Source: Babylonia areolata (Eukaryota > Mollusca > Gastropoda > Neogastropoda > Buccinidae). From it: a DNA stretch of 64,000 bases. The number at the start of each line of letters is the position of its first letter. Position 1 is the stretch's first letter. Under the pieces are notes generated by a model. The model was not told where the DNA came from and ran no database searches. It worked only from the letters and a program-made list of their open reading frames with translations. Both the position numbers and the translations under genes were made by a program. The stretch spans positions 40,608,329 to 40,672,328 of the forward strand of contig NC_134878.1 in assembly GCF_041734735.1 (NCBI RefSeq), given 5' to 3'. This document shows positions 55,519 through 64,000 of this stretch, piece after piece.

Positions 55519-56382
55519 TTCCAGAATGTTCTAGTGAGTGCATAAAGTTCATTCACCACTTAATGGTTAAGCCATGATGGTTCTTCACTTACTATCTGGT
55601 CTATCAGTTTGCCAGTATAATATCAAAGCCATTGATTCTATTATCTTGTTTATTATTCATGTATTATTTTACATGCTGATATCAGTTGTACTTCTACAGT
55701 GTGCTCAGTACTCTAAGATGTGTGTAGTATTCTGCTGTTGTGATTACAAGATAGTGTTGGATTAATATCAGTTATTGGTTAAAACCACCTGATATGTATC
55801 AGTCTGTTAGTTGTACTTTAGTTGTCATGCTCTCTCCTATACGGCTTATTCCAGTATAGTGCAACATGATAAACTGATTCATTTGAGTCACTTTGACACA
55901 GTATAAGCTTTACCTAATCTATACTGTCAGTGTACTTTCACTAAATCAGCATAGCTTCAATCACTTTAACTGCACTATTTAAATGTATTAGGAATGTCAT
56001 TTGATGTCAGTGTTTGGTCTTCACACATATGCAATACCAAGTGGTAATCTTTCCATGTAATATGTATACATGTGCTTTATTATTCACTTGTGCCGACATG
56101 TTGTGCTAATGACATTTATTTGTGTCATTCCAGGCACTGTCTTCTCTTAGTTCTTCTCTTCTAGTTGTCTTCTCCATTACTTCTCCTCTTTTTTTGTCTT
56201 CTTCTCTTCTTAGTTTTTCTCTCATAACTATTGTAAATAAAACAATAGAAAAACCCATTTGTGACTGGCCTCTATATGTTCCTGGCCTGTGCGCGGGAAT
56301 TTTCATCTATCCTTTAATACAGTAAATCATCATTAGTTAAGTCCTTTGTGCCGTACCCTATTAGAACCACTCAGTACACGGC

Positions 56383-56431
<49 letters not shown>

Positions 56432-56439
56432 CTGACAGA
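55519..56439. other. No gene recognised; (TA)n at the end
   Basis: AT-rich sequence. A pyrimidine-rich stretch after TTTGTGTCATTCCAG (56,133) and an AATAAA (about 56,236) on the plus strand could mark a last exon of a non-coding transcript. (TA)n runs at 56,386-56,428. Confidence 0.4.
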
Positions 56440-56830
56440 GAGAGAATGCGAATGCGAACGCGAATATTTTATTCATAATAGGCCATCGTTCCTCATGAAG
56501 GAGGTGGTGTGAAAACATTAAATCAATCGTACATCACATTTAATATTGAATTCAACAACAAAATTACAAAAGGCATAACAGATAGAACGAATCTGAAATG
56601 CCTTATACAAATATGTGGCAAATTGTTTGAAAACATTCTTGTTCAAAGATGCCAATAGGAATGTAATTTTGAAAACAGAAGGTTGTCTGTAAAACTTTAG
56701 GAATCAATTGTTCTCTGGGATCATCCAAGGCAGTACAGCAAAATACAAAATGAACTTCACTTTCCCGTGCGTCATTACACAATGGACAAATAAGTTCACT
56801 TTAATTAAGTGGTCTAGAGATGAACAGTTT
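56440..56830 (-). mobile_element. LINE C-terminal fragment with zinc knuckle
   Basis: Minus-strand translation reads CPLCNDARESEVHFVFCCTA followed by LDDPREQLIP, a CxxC...H...C knuckle typical of the end of I/Nimb-type LINE proteins, then a hydrophobic tail ending near the (TA)n tract. 5'-truncated. Confidence 0.7.
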
Positions 56831-56859
56831 TACCAGATACCCCGAATCTAAATTTTGTC

Positions 56860-57322
56860 TGAGAGAGAGAGAGGGGGGAGAGAGACAGACAGACAGAGAC
56901 AGAGACAGACAGTCAGACAGGCAGAGGGACGGGGTGAAATTGGGAGGAGGAAGAAGTGGAGAATGAAGTGGGGGAGGAAGATGAGGATACGTGACAGACA
57001 AACAGACGGGTCAGAGGGGGGGATGGAGGGCGAGGGGCGAGACTGGGGACAAGAGAGATTACCATCAGAGAAGAGTAAGAGAGAAAGAATGACAAGGGAT
57101 GGGGCAGGGGGGCGTGGGGTGAGGGAGGAAAGAGTTGGTTGTAATTTGATAGCCACCAGTTTATGTGTGGCCTCACCTATGACAACCAAAACACACAGCA
57201 CAATGTCAGTGACCAAACTCCTAACAAGGCTCACAGAGCTAACGTAACTGTGTTCGAAGTTGACAAAGACTGGACAGTGGTGGTGCAAACGCACACACAC
57301 ACACACACACACGGAGAGAGAG

Positions 57323-57356
<34 letters not shown>

Positions 57357-57725
57357 CTTTCTTTAATTTAACGTCTTTCACTTTGAGTGATATTAGACGA
57401 TGTGTGTGTGTGTGGTGTGTGTGTGTGTGTGTGTGTGTGTGTTTCTTTGTTTATATGTGAGTGCTTCTTTCTTTAGTGTAAATGTGCGTGTGGCACTGCA
57501 TGCGCGTGCATACATGTATGTGGCGAAGATCTGTGTAAGCGTATGTGTGTCAGAGAGAGCAGAAGAGAATATGTGTGTATGTGTTTGCGTGCAAGTGTGT
57601 GTACATGCGTGTTTGTCAGTGTGTGTGTGCATATCATAGTGTGTGTGTGTGTGTGTGTGTGTGAATGCAAAAGAGAGTGCCAGTGTGTGTGTGTATGTGT
57701 GTGCGTGCGTGTGTAAGGTGGGTGT
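56860..57725. repeat. (GA)n, (CA)n and (TG)n tracts with conserved core
   Basis: GA-rich (56,862-56,925), CA then GA then TG runs (57,293-57,354), then the core TTTAACGTCTTTCACTTTG with AGTGATATTAGACGA (57,355-57,402), then long TG runs to 57,665. Same core as 5,451 and 30,292. Confidence 0.85.
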
Positions 57726-57734
57726 GGGGGGTGC

Positions 57735-57860
57735 GGGGAACGATCGAACGAATGAACGAAATTTTATTTTAAGAGGGTAAAGAAGTAAGCACAATGTGCT
57801 TGTTTACATCCAGCCCTGTGGGCAAGAAAATTAATGATAAAACAACAACAGCAACAACAA
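57735..57860 (-). repeat. LINE 3' tail-like sequence
   Basis: Minus-strand TTTCTTGCCCACAGGGCTGG then GTAAACAAGCACATTGTGCT then AATAAAATTTCGTTCATTCG looks like a LINE 3' UTR with its terminal short repeat (CGAA/GAAC type). No coding part of it is attached. Confidence 0.4.
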
Positions 57861-58079
57861 AACAGAAAAAAAAGTAAGAGGCAAATTCACAACAGCAACG
57901 TCAAAATTACATACCCATATACAAACATGAGTATAGACATTTATGTACAATACAATACCGCTATAAATAAATAACAACAGGGAAAATACGGGCGAGGTGT
58001 GCTGGACAGCAGAAGGAAGAAGAAACAATGCAATCTGTAGTTGGCTGTTGTGAGGTGTTCCCCCGGGTACCAAAGGACC

Positions 58080-58797
58080 AAATCATCAGCATATCTGTCT
58101 CCCTGGACTTTGCGTGGCAGATTTCTGACGATGTCGTTGATGAAGATCAGGAATAATGAATAAGACGCCTCCTTGGGGCACTCCTTCTCTCAGTATCTTC
58201 TTACGACTGTGTGCATGCACATGGACTCGGGCTTTCCTATTGTTCAGGTAGTGGGATATCCACTGGTACATACAGCCAGTCACACCACTGTTTTGTAATT
58301 TCAGGCAGAGCCCAATTTTCCACACTTTGTAGAAAGCTCTTTCCAGTGATGTCTATCCACACCGTGAGAGTATGCTGTTTGTCATGAAAGCCATCCTCCA
58401 TCTTCTGGGCAATGTAGGTCAGATGGCCCTCAGTGGAAAGGTGTTGCCTGAAGCCTGCCTGCTCTGGAATGATGCTGCTGTTCTTCTCCAGGTGCCATAC
58501 TAGGCGCATGTTGATTATGAGTTTACCAACACAACTGGTGAGGCTAATGGGACAGTAACTGTCGTTCGGTCCCTGCGCTTCTTGTGGATCTTCTCGCCAG
58601 TTATTTGGAACCTGCTCATTTTCCCAGCTGTTTTTGAATAGAGCGAGGAGTTAGGATTTTGCTTTGGTGCCGAGGTGTTCAAGCATCTCGTTGGTAACTT
58701 TGACAGGGCCAGATTTCTTGTCCTTCAAGGTCTTTAGTTCTTCTGTCAACTCCTTCTTGTTGAAAGGCTTGTGTGTATTCTGGTGGATCTTGTTTAC

Positions 58798-58853
<56 letters not shown>

Positions 58854-59860
58854 GCTCATTATGAACTGGTTGTTTCCTGTTTTCTTGAATCTGGATGTCA
58901 CTGATCTGCTCAAAGCTGTCTATAAAGCAGTTTGCAGCTTGAATGTGGGCCTTTCAATATTTGGCAGAACAGGCTTTAAGGGCAATATTGTTCTCTGGAA
59001 TTCGGTTCTCTACCTCCTCTCCAGTTCTGCTTAGTTCCTCCTCCAGCTCCTGTAATTTCTCAGTCCAGTATGGCCTGTATAGTTTTTCCAAGCACTACGT
59101 GGAATTGTTTCTAAGGCTGCTTTTAGGATGACCTGGATGCAGTGACTGGAGTCTTTATTGGCGTTGAAGTCATCCACCTTAACGCCTTTGCAGTATTCGT
59201 CAGAGAGACGTGAGAACTGAACATTTCCTAATCTGCTTTCTTGTAATTCCCTCGGGGAAAGGACTTTGAGTTGCTAGGCCTCTACTGCAAGTTGATGGCC
59301 AGTAACACTGGTCTTTAGTCACTACCTACCAACTTGAACTGGCTCTGCACCTTCCTGCTGATTTTCCGGGATCTGAAGGTCTTCAGTTGCAAAGGGTAGG
59401 TCCTGGGTAGATGTCGAGATCCATTGACGAGAGAAAAGGGTTGGTGGGCCTTCTGGATCATTCAGTAGAAGCATGTTGTTCTCTGTCTGCTAGTCATCCA
59501 CTTCATCTCCCCTGCGGTCACTGATTCAGTTCGTCATAACCCCAACAGGTAGAGTGACTGTTGAAGTCACCAACAGCCAAGCAGTTTTCAAGTGGTATAC
59601 CTAAATGGGGTAAATGCATGGTCTGCAGTGAGAGATCTCAAGTTTATCTGTAGAGCAGTACAGACAGGATGGTGATAACCAAGTTGACTACGGTGATCTT
59701 GACTCCATGGATTTTGAGTCAGCTTGTTGGCATGTGTCCACTTTGAAGTTTGTGGCTAGGATGTTATTCCTCCTTTGTGTCTTCCATCTCTATCCATCCT
59801 GAAGGTTTGGTATCCTCTGGCGGAGCCCAGCTCTTGTCCTTCAATTGACTGAGCCGTTTC
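58080..59860 (-). mobile_element. LINE endonuclease-RT, decayed
   Basis: Minus-strand pieces from the 5' side: RGYQTFRMDRDGRHKGGI (endonuclease, about 59,780), GDFN-like sequence near 59,570, RT fingers, then NSSIIPEQAGFRQHLSTEGH, HTLTVWIDITGKSF, LKLQNSGVTGCMYQWISHYL and ILREGVPQGG. The first catalytic block reads VWIDITGKSF where VxLDxxxAF is usual. It is broken by many stops, with a (TG)n tract (58,800-58,852) inside. It resembles I/Jockey-type elements. Confidence 0.7.
58800..58852. repeat. (TG)n microsatellite
   Basis: About 26 TG units inside the decayed minus-strand LINE. Confidence 0.95.
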
Positions 59861-60675
59861 CACAAACAAGGAGAAGGGGCGAAGGCGATTAACTAGCGCC
59901 TTAAAACCAGTCGCTTTGGTTAAGTGGTGCTCGTTAACCTTGGGAGGCACTCCATCATGGGGAAGGAAAACCCTGTTTCCAAATCTCCGCTGCCTGGTGG
60001 GTATACCCTCTTAAAGGAAAGGCTTCGGGAGTAAACCCTGAATAAAAACAAGGGCAGGTGATGCTCTTTAGTCATGGCCAGCAGATCACCAACGAGAGGG
60101 AAACTTCTGTCATTTCGCACGCATGACGCATGCGTGGTGGAAGGGTTATGGCGGACTGAAAGACTGGAGAAGCAGAAATTATCGAAAATTGAAGTTTCTA
60201 CGCGATAATCGAGAGTGACACTCCATCAAAACCGCTTTAGGATCTGTAGGAAAGAGTATTTATCGAAGTTTCCCTCAATATTTTACGTGTGCCGACGGAA
60301 ATAAGACGGAATTCATCTATTTCTGGTGCTGCTTACACAGCTCACAATGTCGGCGACAGGGAATCGCTCACCGCAGTTGTTTTGATTTGACTCGGAGAAA
60401 CGAGGAGACTTGAATCGAAGTGTGTACTGTTTTTGACTTATTCTACGGAAATTTAACATGTGGAACTTTGGATACCACCGCAAACCCTCTGTATCGGGAC
60501 CTATTTAGTGCATGCTGTTGTTTCGTAGTCAGCAAGGAACTTTTTTGCACAACCAAAACTTGCCTACCCCCCTGCTGTCTTCGAAGTGGAGTACGATACA
60601 CTGTAAACCCTGCCACACAGCACAACTGAGCACAACCCAGCACATGATACACACACATGATCCTAGAGGTGAGAG
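59861..60675. other. Unassigned; possible 5' UTR of the PHD-type LINE
   Basis: GC-balanced sequence with no known domain. Because the PHD-type LINE resumes at 62,003 after an inserted minus-strand LINE (60,676-62,005), the stretch before 60,675 may be its 5' UTR. This is inference from position only. Confidence 0.3.
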
Positions 60676-62005
60676 CGATTCACTTTTTGTAGCATGCAGA
60701 AATAAAAACCATGACTGATAAGAAGCGCACCATGTCCAAGACTTCTTTTTTTTCCTCTTCTTCTTCCTCGTTCGCCTCCCATTTGATGAGCAGCCCGGTG
60801 TCCTCGATGAAGGCTGCCGTCCGTCGCAGCTCCTCCAGGGTGCCGTACAGTTTGGCTTCCACTGCTGTCGGTGTTGGCCAGTACTTCCTCCTGGATGCTG
60901 CATGCGTCATACAGTCTTGAAGGATGTGGTCGGTTGTCATTGGTCCCTCACCACAAGGGCACTCTCCACTCTGTCCAATGCCAAATTTTGTGTGCATGTG
61001 GTGGAGCAGGCAGTTGTGTCCAGTCCTCAGGTGGAAGATCTTGACCTGTTCCTGTTGTTCCAGCAAATGGTATCTGTCTTCTGGGTTATATCTGGGGTGC
61101 TGGAGGCGCCACTTGATTCCTTGCTGTGCCTTGATGATTGTCTTGATTTCATCATATGACACCAGTTTGTTGGCCTGTTCCTTCTGTGCACAGTCTTTTG
61201 CCAGAATGTCCGCTTTTTCGTTGCCTCTGATGCCACAGTGTGCTGGTACCCATTGTATCACCACTTTCTCCACTCTGGCGCTCAGGGCAACAAGGGTTGA
61301 AGTGAGATGGTTCTTTTCTTTGCAGCGGGAGTTCTTGAGGGCTTGGAGCATCTGAGAACACCGCCACCTGCCCTGTTGTTCTTGTGGAATTCTGCGAGAC
61401 TGTTGTGGCTGCCTCACAGAGGGCTTCTCATTCAGCTCGGAAGTTGGTGGAGTATTTTCCTGTTGGGATTGCAATTTCTTCATCTCCGTCTTTGTATCGG
61501 AGGAAGATTCCATCTCCACCATCCCTCGTTGCTTCTGTGGCAGAGCCATCTGTAAAGACATGGGTCCAGTCTTCCTGGGGGTACTGGTTGCAGATGTACT
61601 CCATGGCCAGGGCCTTCCTTTGGGTGTCTGACTGTGTTCCTCTCTTATCCAGTCTGGAAATGCTGGTGACGACTGTTGGGAACACCTGCCTCTTCCAAGA
61701 TGGGTGGGTGACATTTGCCGGGATAGGCTTTGCTTCGTGTTCCATCAAGAGTGGGGTTTGTCTTTCAAGGTGTCTTGACTGGTGGATGAAGCTGCCTCTT
61801 TTCAGCCGGCTCTTGATGGGTCTGCTCATTCTGTTGTTCATTGGATGGTTTTCAAGGCGTTTGAATTTTGCTGCCTGGATGAGGATCTTTGTGTCCCTTC
61901 TGTCCTCCAATGACTGTAGCCCAGTGGTCTCCTCCATCTTCAGGATTGGGGTGGATCTCATGGCATCAGTTATGACACGCTGAGCTTGGTTCTGTATCTT
62001 GTATG
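60676..62005 (-). mobile_element. RNase H-bearing LINE, 3' third
   Basis: Minus strand: IQNQAQRVITDAMRSTPILK and MEETTGLQSLEDRRDTKILI (RT end), WTHVFTDGSATEATRDGGDG (first RNase H Asp), FRAE (Glu), then in a second frame IQWVPAHCGIRGNEKADILA, FHLRTGHNCLLHHMHTKFGI, SGECPCGEGPMTTDHILQDC (zinc knuckle) and a tail with an EEEEEEKK run. One frameshift near 61,430-61,450 splits RNase H; 344 and 231 codons remain open. Same broad group as 55,005-55,518. 5'-truncated. Confidence 0.85.
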
Positions 62006-62296
62006 TCAGAGACAAGTTTAAAGGGTCGCAAAGGATCAAGTACAGGCGTTGACCGCACACAATCCAACCAGAACAATAATTGTGGCCACTGCAAAATTCT
62101 AGTTGGTACCCGAGACAAGGCACTCCAGTGCGAGATATGTGATTTGTGGTTCCACATCGTCTGTGTCAACGTTGATGACACAACTTACAAGGCCATTAAG
62201 AAAGACGGTGAAAATCCCACTCCACATCTGAACTGGTACTGTGGTCAATCCTGCAACTGGGTTATCCACAAGTTTCTCAATGGTATGGAACTGTGA
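62003..62296 (+). pseudogene. LINE ORF1, PHD-finger part
   Basis: 97 codons. CGHCKILVGTRDKALQCEIC then DLWFHIVCVNVDDTTYKAIK and LNWYCGQSC gives the C-x2-C, C-x2-C, H-x2-C, C pattern of a PHD finger. The last pair is spaced C-x3-C instead of C-x2-C. PHD fingers occur in ORF1 of some CR1-group LINEs and may bind RNA or histone tails. The frame shifts before the next part. Confidence 0.7.
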
Positions 62297-62967
62297 ACCA
62301 GATATCAGAAGTTGACCTCCCCCAGAAAATGGTTGAGAAAATTGAGGACATCACAGATGAAGCCATCAAAAATATCACGGACCACGCAGCAGGCAGCAGT
62401 ACAGACGGTCCTACAGAGAGTCAAATTGCTGACATCGTGGAGAACAAGACAGGAGAAAAGGTAGCCAAAATGGAAGACAGGAACCGAAGAAAGACCAATC
62501 TAATCATCTTCAAAATCAAAGAGAGCACCGCCACTGAATCAGGGGATAGGAAGGCAGAAGACACAGAGATCGCAAAGAAAATCCTGAAGGATCTGAATGT
62601 CCCCTACCAACCAACGGACATCAGAAGACTGGGCAAGTCGAAGGAGAATGAATACGAAGGCCCCCCGAGACCAGTGAGACTAACCTTCGCCACTATGACA
62701 CAGAGAGACGAGACTGTGCATGCCTACCATAACAAGAGGAAGGAACAAGAAAACAAGGGCACCGCTGCAACCCCCATCTCTGGCATCAGCATAAGAAAGG
62801 ATTTGCCCCCCGCTGAACGCAAGCAGGAGCCAGCACTCTACAATGAGCTTCAAGCAAAGAGGACCCAGGCGTTGGGGGACGACAAAACGAAGTGGGTGAG
62901 GCGCAACAAGCGCATGGTCTTCCTCAGGAAACCGCCAGATCAGGCGGCCAAGGGAGGTTCAGGGTAA
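62293..62967 (+). pseudogene. LINE ORF1, coiled-coil and RRM-like part
   Basis: 224 codons without an ATG at its head, so it is read as the continuation of the PHD part in another frame. It has an acidic helical stretch (MVEKIEDITDEAIKNITDHA), then NRRKTNLIIFKIKESTATES, LNVPYQPTDIRRLGKSKENE and PRPVRLTFATMTQRDETVHA, resembling the RRM-like nucleic-acid-binding domain of LINE ORF1 proteins. It ends AAKGGSG with a stop. Confidence 0.7.
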
Positions 62968-63745
62968 CGAAACTCTCAATCCCCAATGTACAAAGTTTTA
63001 AAACTTCTTCATTTTCTTCGTCTTCATCAGCTTTTAAACGTTCGTCCAACCACCAGAACACACGGCCAGTACCAAGTACAGCATTAAGGAAACACTCCAA
63101 CAGGTCAACATCACCGAAGCGGATGTGAAAAAAGCACTTCAAAACCTGAAAACAAATAAGGCACCCGGACCTGACAGAATCCACCACATGGTGTCGGCCA
63201 AGGCTGCAGACTCATTAGCACGTCCAATAGTGCATCTGTTCCGCCTCTCTCTGGACCGTGGGGAAATACCAACTGATTGGAAAGAAGCCACACTCACCCC
63301 TATTTACAAGAGGAAAGGAAGCCGACAGCAACTGGGAAACTATCGCCCTGTCAGCCTAACCTGCATCCTGTGCAAGGCAATGGAAACGCTTCTGAGAGAA
63401 CAAAATAATGAATCACCTACAACGCAATGAGCTACTATGTGAGGAGCAACATGGGTTCATCCAGGGGAAATCGTGTGACAAATCTATTGGAAGCTCTCAA
63501 CGACTGGACCAGACTCATCGACTCCGGCAGCAGCATTGACGTCGTGTATATATGGACTTTCAAAAAGCCTTCGACACCATACGGTAGCATCGTCTGCTGA
63601 GCAAATTAAGTTGAAGCCCACGGAATAAAAGGCCCAATACTCAACTGGATAGCAGCCTTCCTTGGTGATTGAAAGCAGCGAGTTAGAATTAACGGAACTT
63701 TCTCTGAGGAGGCTGCAGTCACAAGCGGTATCCCACTGTTCATTT

Positions 63746-64000
63746 CCATCTAGATACACAAAGAACTAAAAATGAATTTAAAGCAGATCATGCAGTATGC
63801 ACGAGTCTCACTGAGCTTCTTTTGTGAGAGTCTGTTCACTTCTCTCCTCTTCCCCCTTCTACTGATTCGTAACAATGTCAATCAATTCAGTATAGTTTCC
63901 TTCCAAAGAAATAAGGAAATTATGGCTTGTGGGCGGATACATATCATGAGATATGCTTTGAAATTTTTAGTGACAAGAGAATTTTGTGGTGAAAAGGAGA
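63746..64000. other. No recognisable feature
   Basis: AT-rich sequence after the truncated LINE, up to the window edge. Confidence 0.5.

Larger units (their letters stand above)
62003..63745 (+). mobile_element. CR1-like LINE with PHD-finger ORF1, internally deleted
   Basis: ORF1 (62,003-62,967) is followed after only about 140 bp by RT sequence: ADVKKALQNLKTNKAPGPDR, WKEATLTPIYKRKGS, NYRPVSLTCILCKAMETLL, EEQHGFIQGKSCD, MDFQKAFDTI and EEAAVTSGIP, where it stops at about 63,745. The whole endonuclease and the catalytic DD box are missing. Several frame breaks in the RT. Confidence 0.8.

Noticed and set aside
1-64000. A multi-gene defence, biosynthetic or other new operon-like system
   Set aside because: I looked on both strands for clusters of unexplained long frames. 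Nearly every frame over 150 codons is explained by a LINE, the DIRS element, the hAT transposase or a simple repeat.

Overview
The window looks like intergenic or intronic nuclear DNA from a repeat-rich marine invertebrate, most likely a mollusc and probably a gastropod. That is an inference. It rests on the mix of RTE/CFDP2-like, CR1/Jockey-like, Rex1-like and RNase H-bearing LINEs, tRNA-derived SINEs ending in a GCGCTATATAAG-type tail, a DIRS element, TTAA piggyBac elements and very abundant (CA)n, (GA)n, (TA)n and poly-C tracts. There is no bacterial-style gene organisation, no rRNA, no CRISPR and no convincing functional tRNA gene.

Layout. 1.7-4.9 kb holds a decayed minus-strand RTE-like LINE. 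5.0-5.5 kb holds a LINE 3' end. 6.16-7.29 kb is a piggyBac-type MITE with perfect 16-bp terminal inverted repeats, TTAA on both sides and a set of internal hairpins. 8.0-8.9 kb is a TIR element with scrambled inverted arms. 10.27-16.45 kb is a nearly whole DIRS-type tyrosine-recombinase retrotransposon on the minus strand. 17.7-20.7 kb contains the only plausible host gene, a small minus-strand gene of four phase-compatible exons behind a CCAAT/GCCGCCAT promoter; I do not recognise its product. 21.8-22.4 kb is a SINE.

23.4-30.2 kb is an old RNase H-bearing LINE broken by two insertions: a 2.34-kb piggyBac-type element (24.38-26.72 kb, with a 46-47-bp minisatellite and a short exon-like start) and a (CA)n plus CR1/Jockey-like LINE (27.0-29.4 kb). 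30.5-34 kb carries three more LINE fragments. 35-37 kb is a decayed hAT-type transposase with a BED/TTF-like zinc finger.

39.3-50.4 kb is a LINE graveyard. A minus-strand RTE-like element carrying a SINE (13-bp target duplication) sits inside a plus-strand relative. The junction was then copied as a 1,687-bp tandem duplication with about 1 percent divergence, the clearest recent structural change here. 51.6-53.1, 55.0-55.5, 56.4-56.8, 57.7-59.9, 60.7-62.0 and 62.0-63.7 kb are further LINE pieces, the last with a PHD-finger ORF1.

Nothing here looks like an operon or a multi-gene pathway. The window's interest lies in transposon architecture: two piggyBac-type elements with unrelated sequences but the same hairpin-array design, nested insertions that give relative ages, a SINE and a LINE with the same 3' tail, and one unrecognised small host gene.
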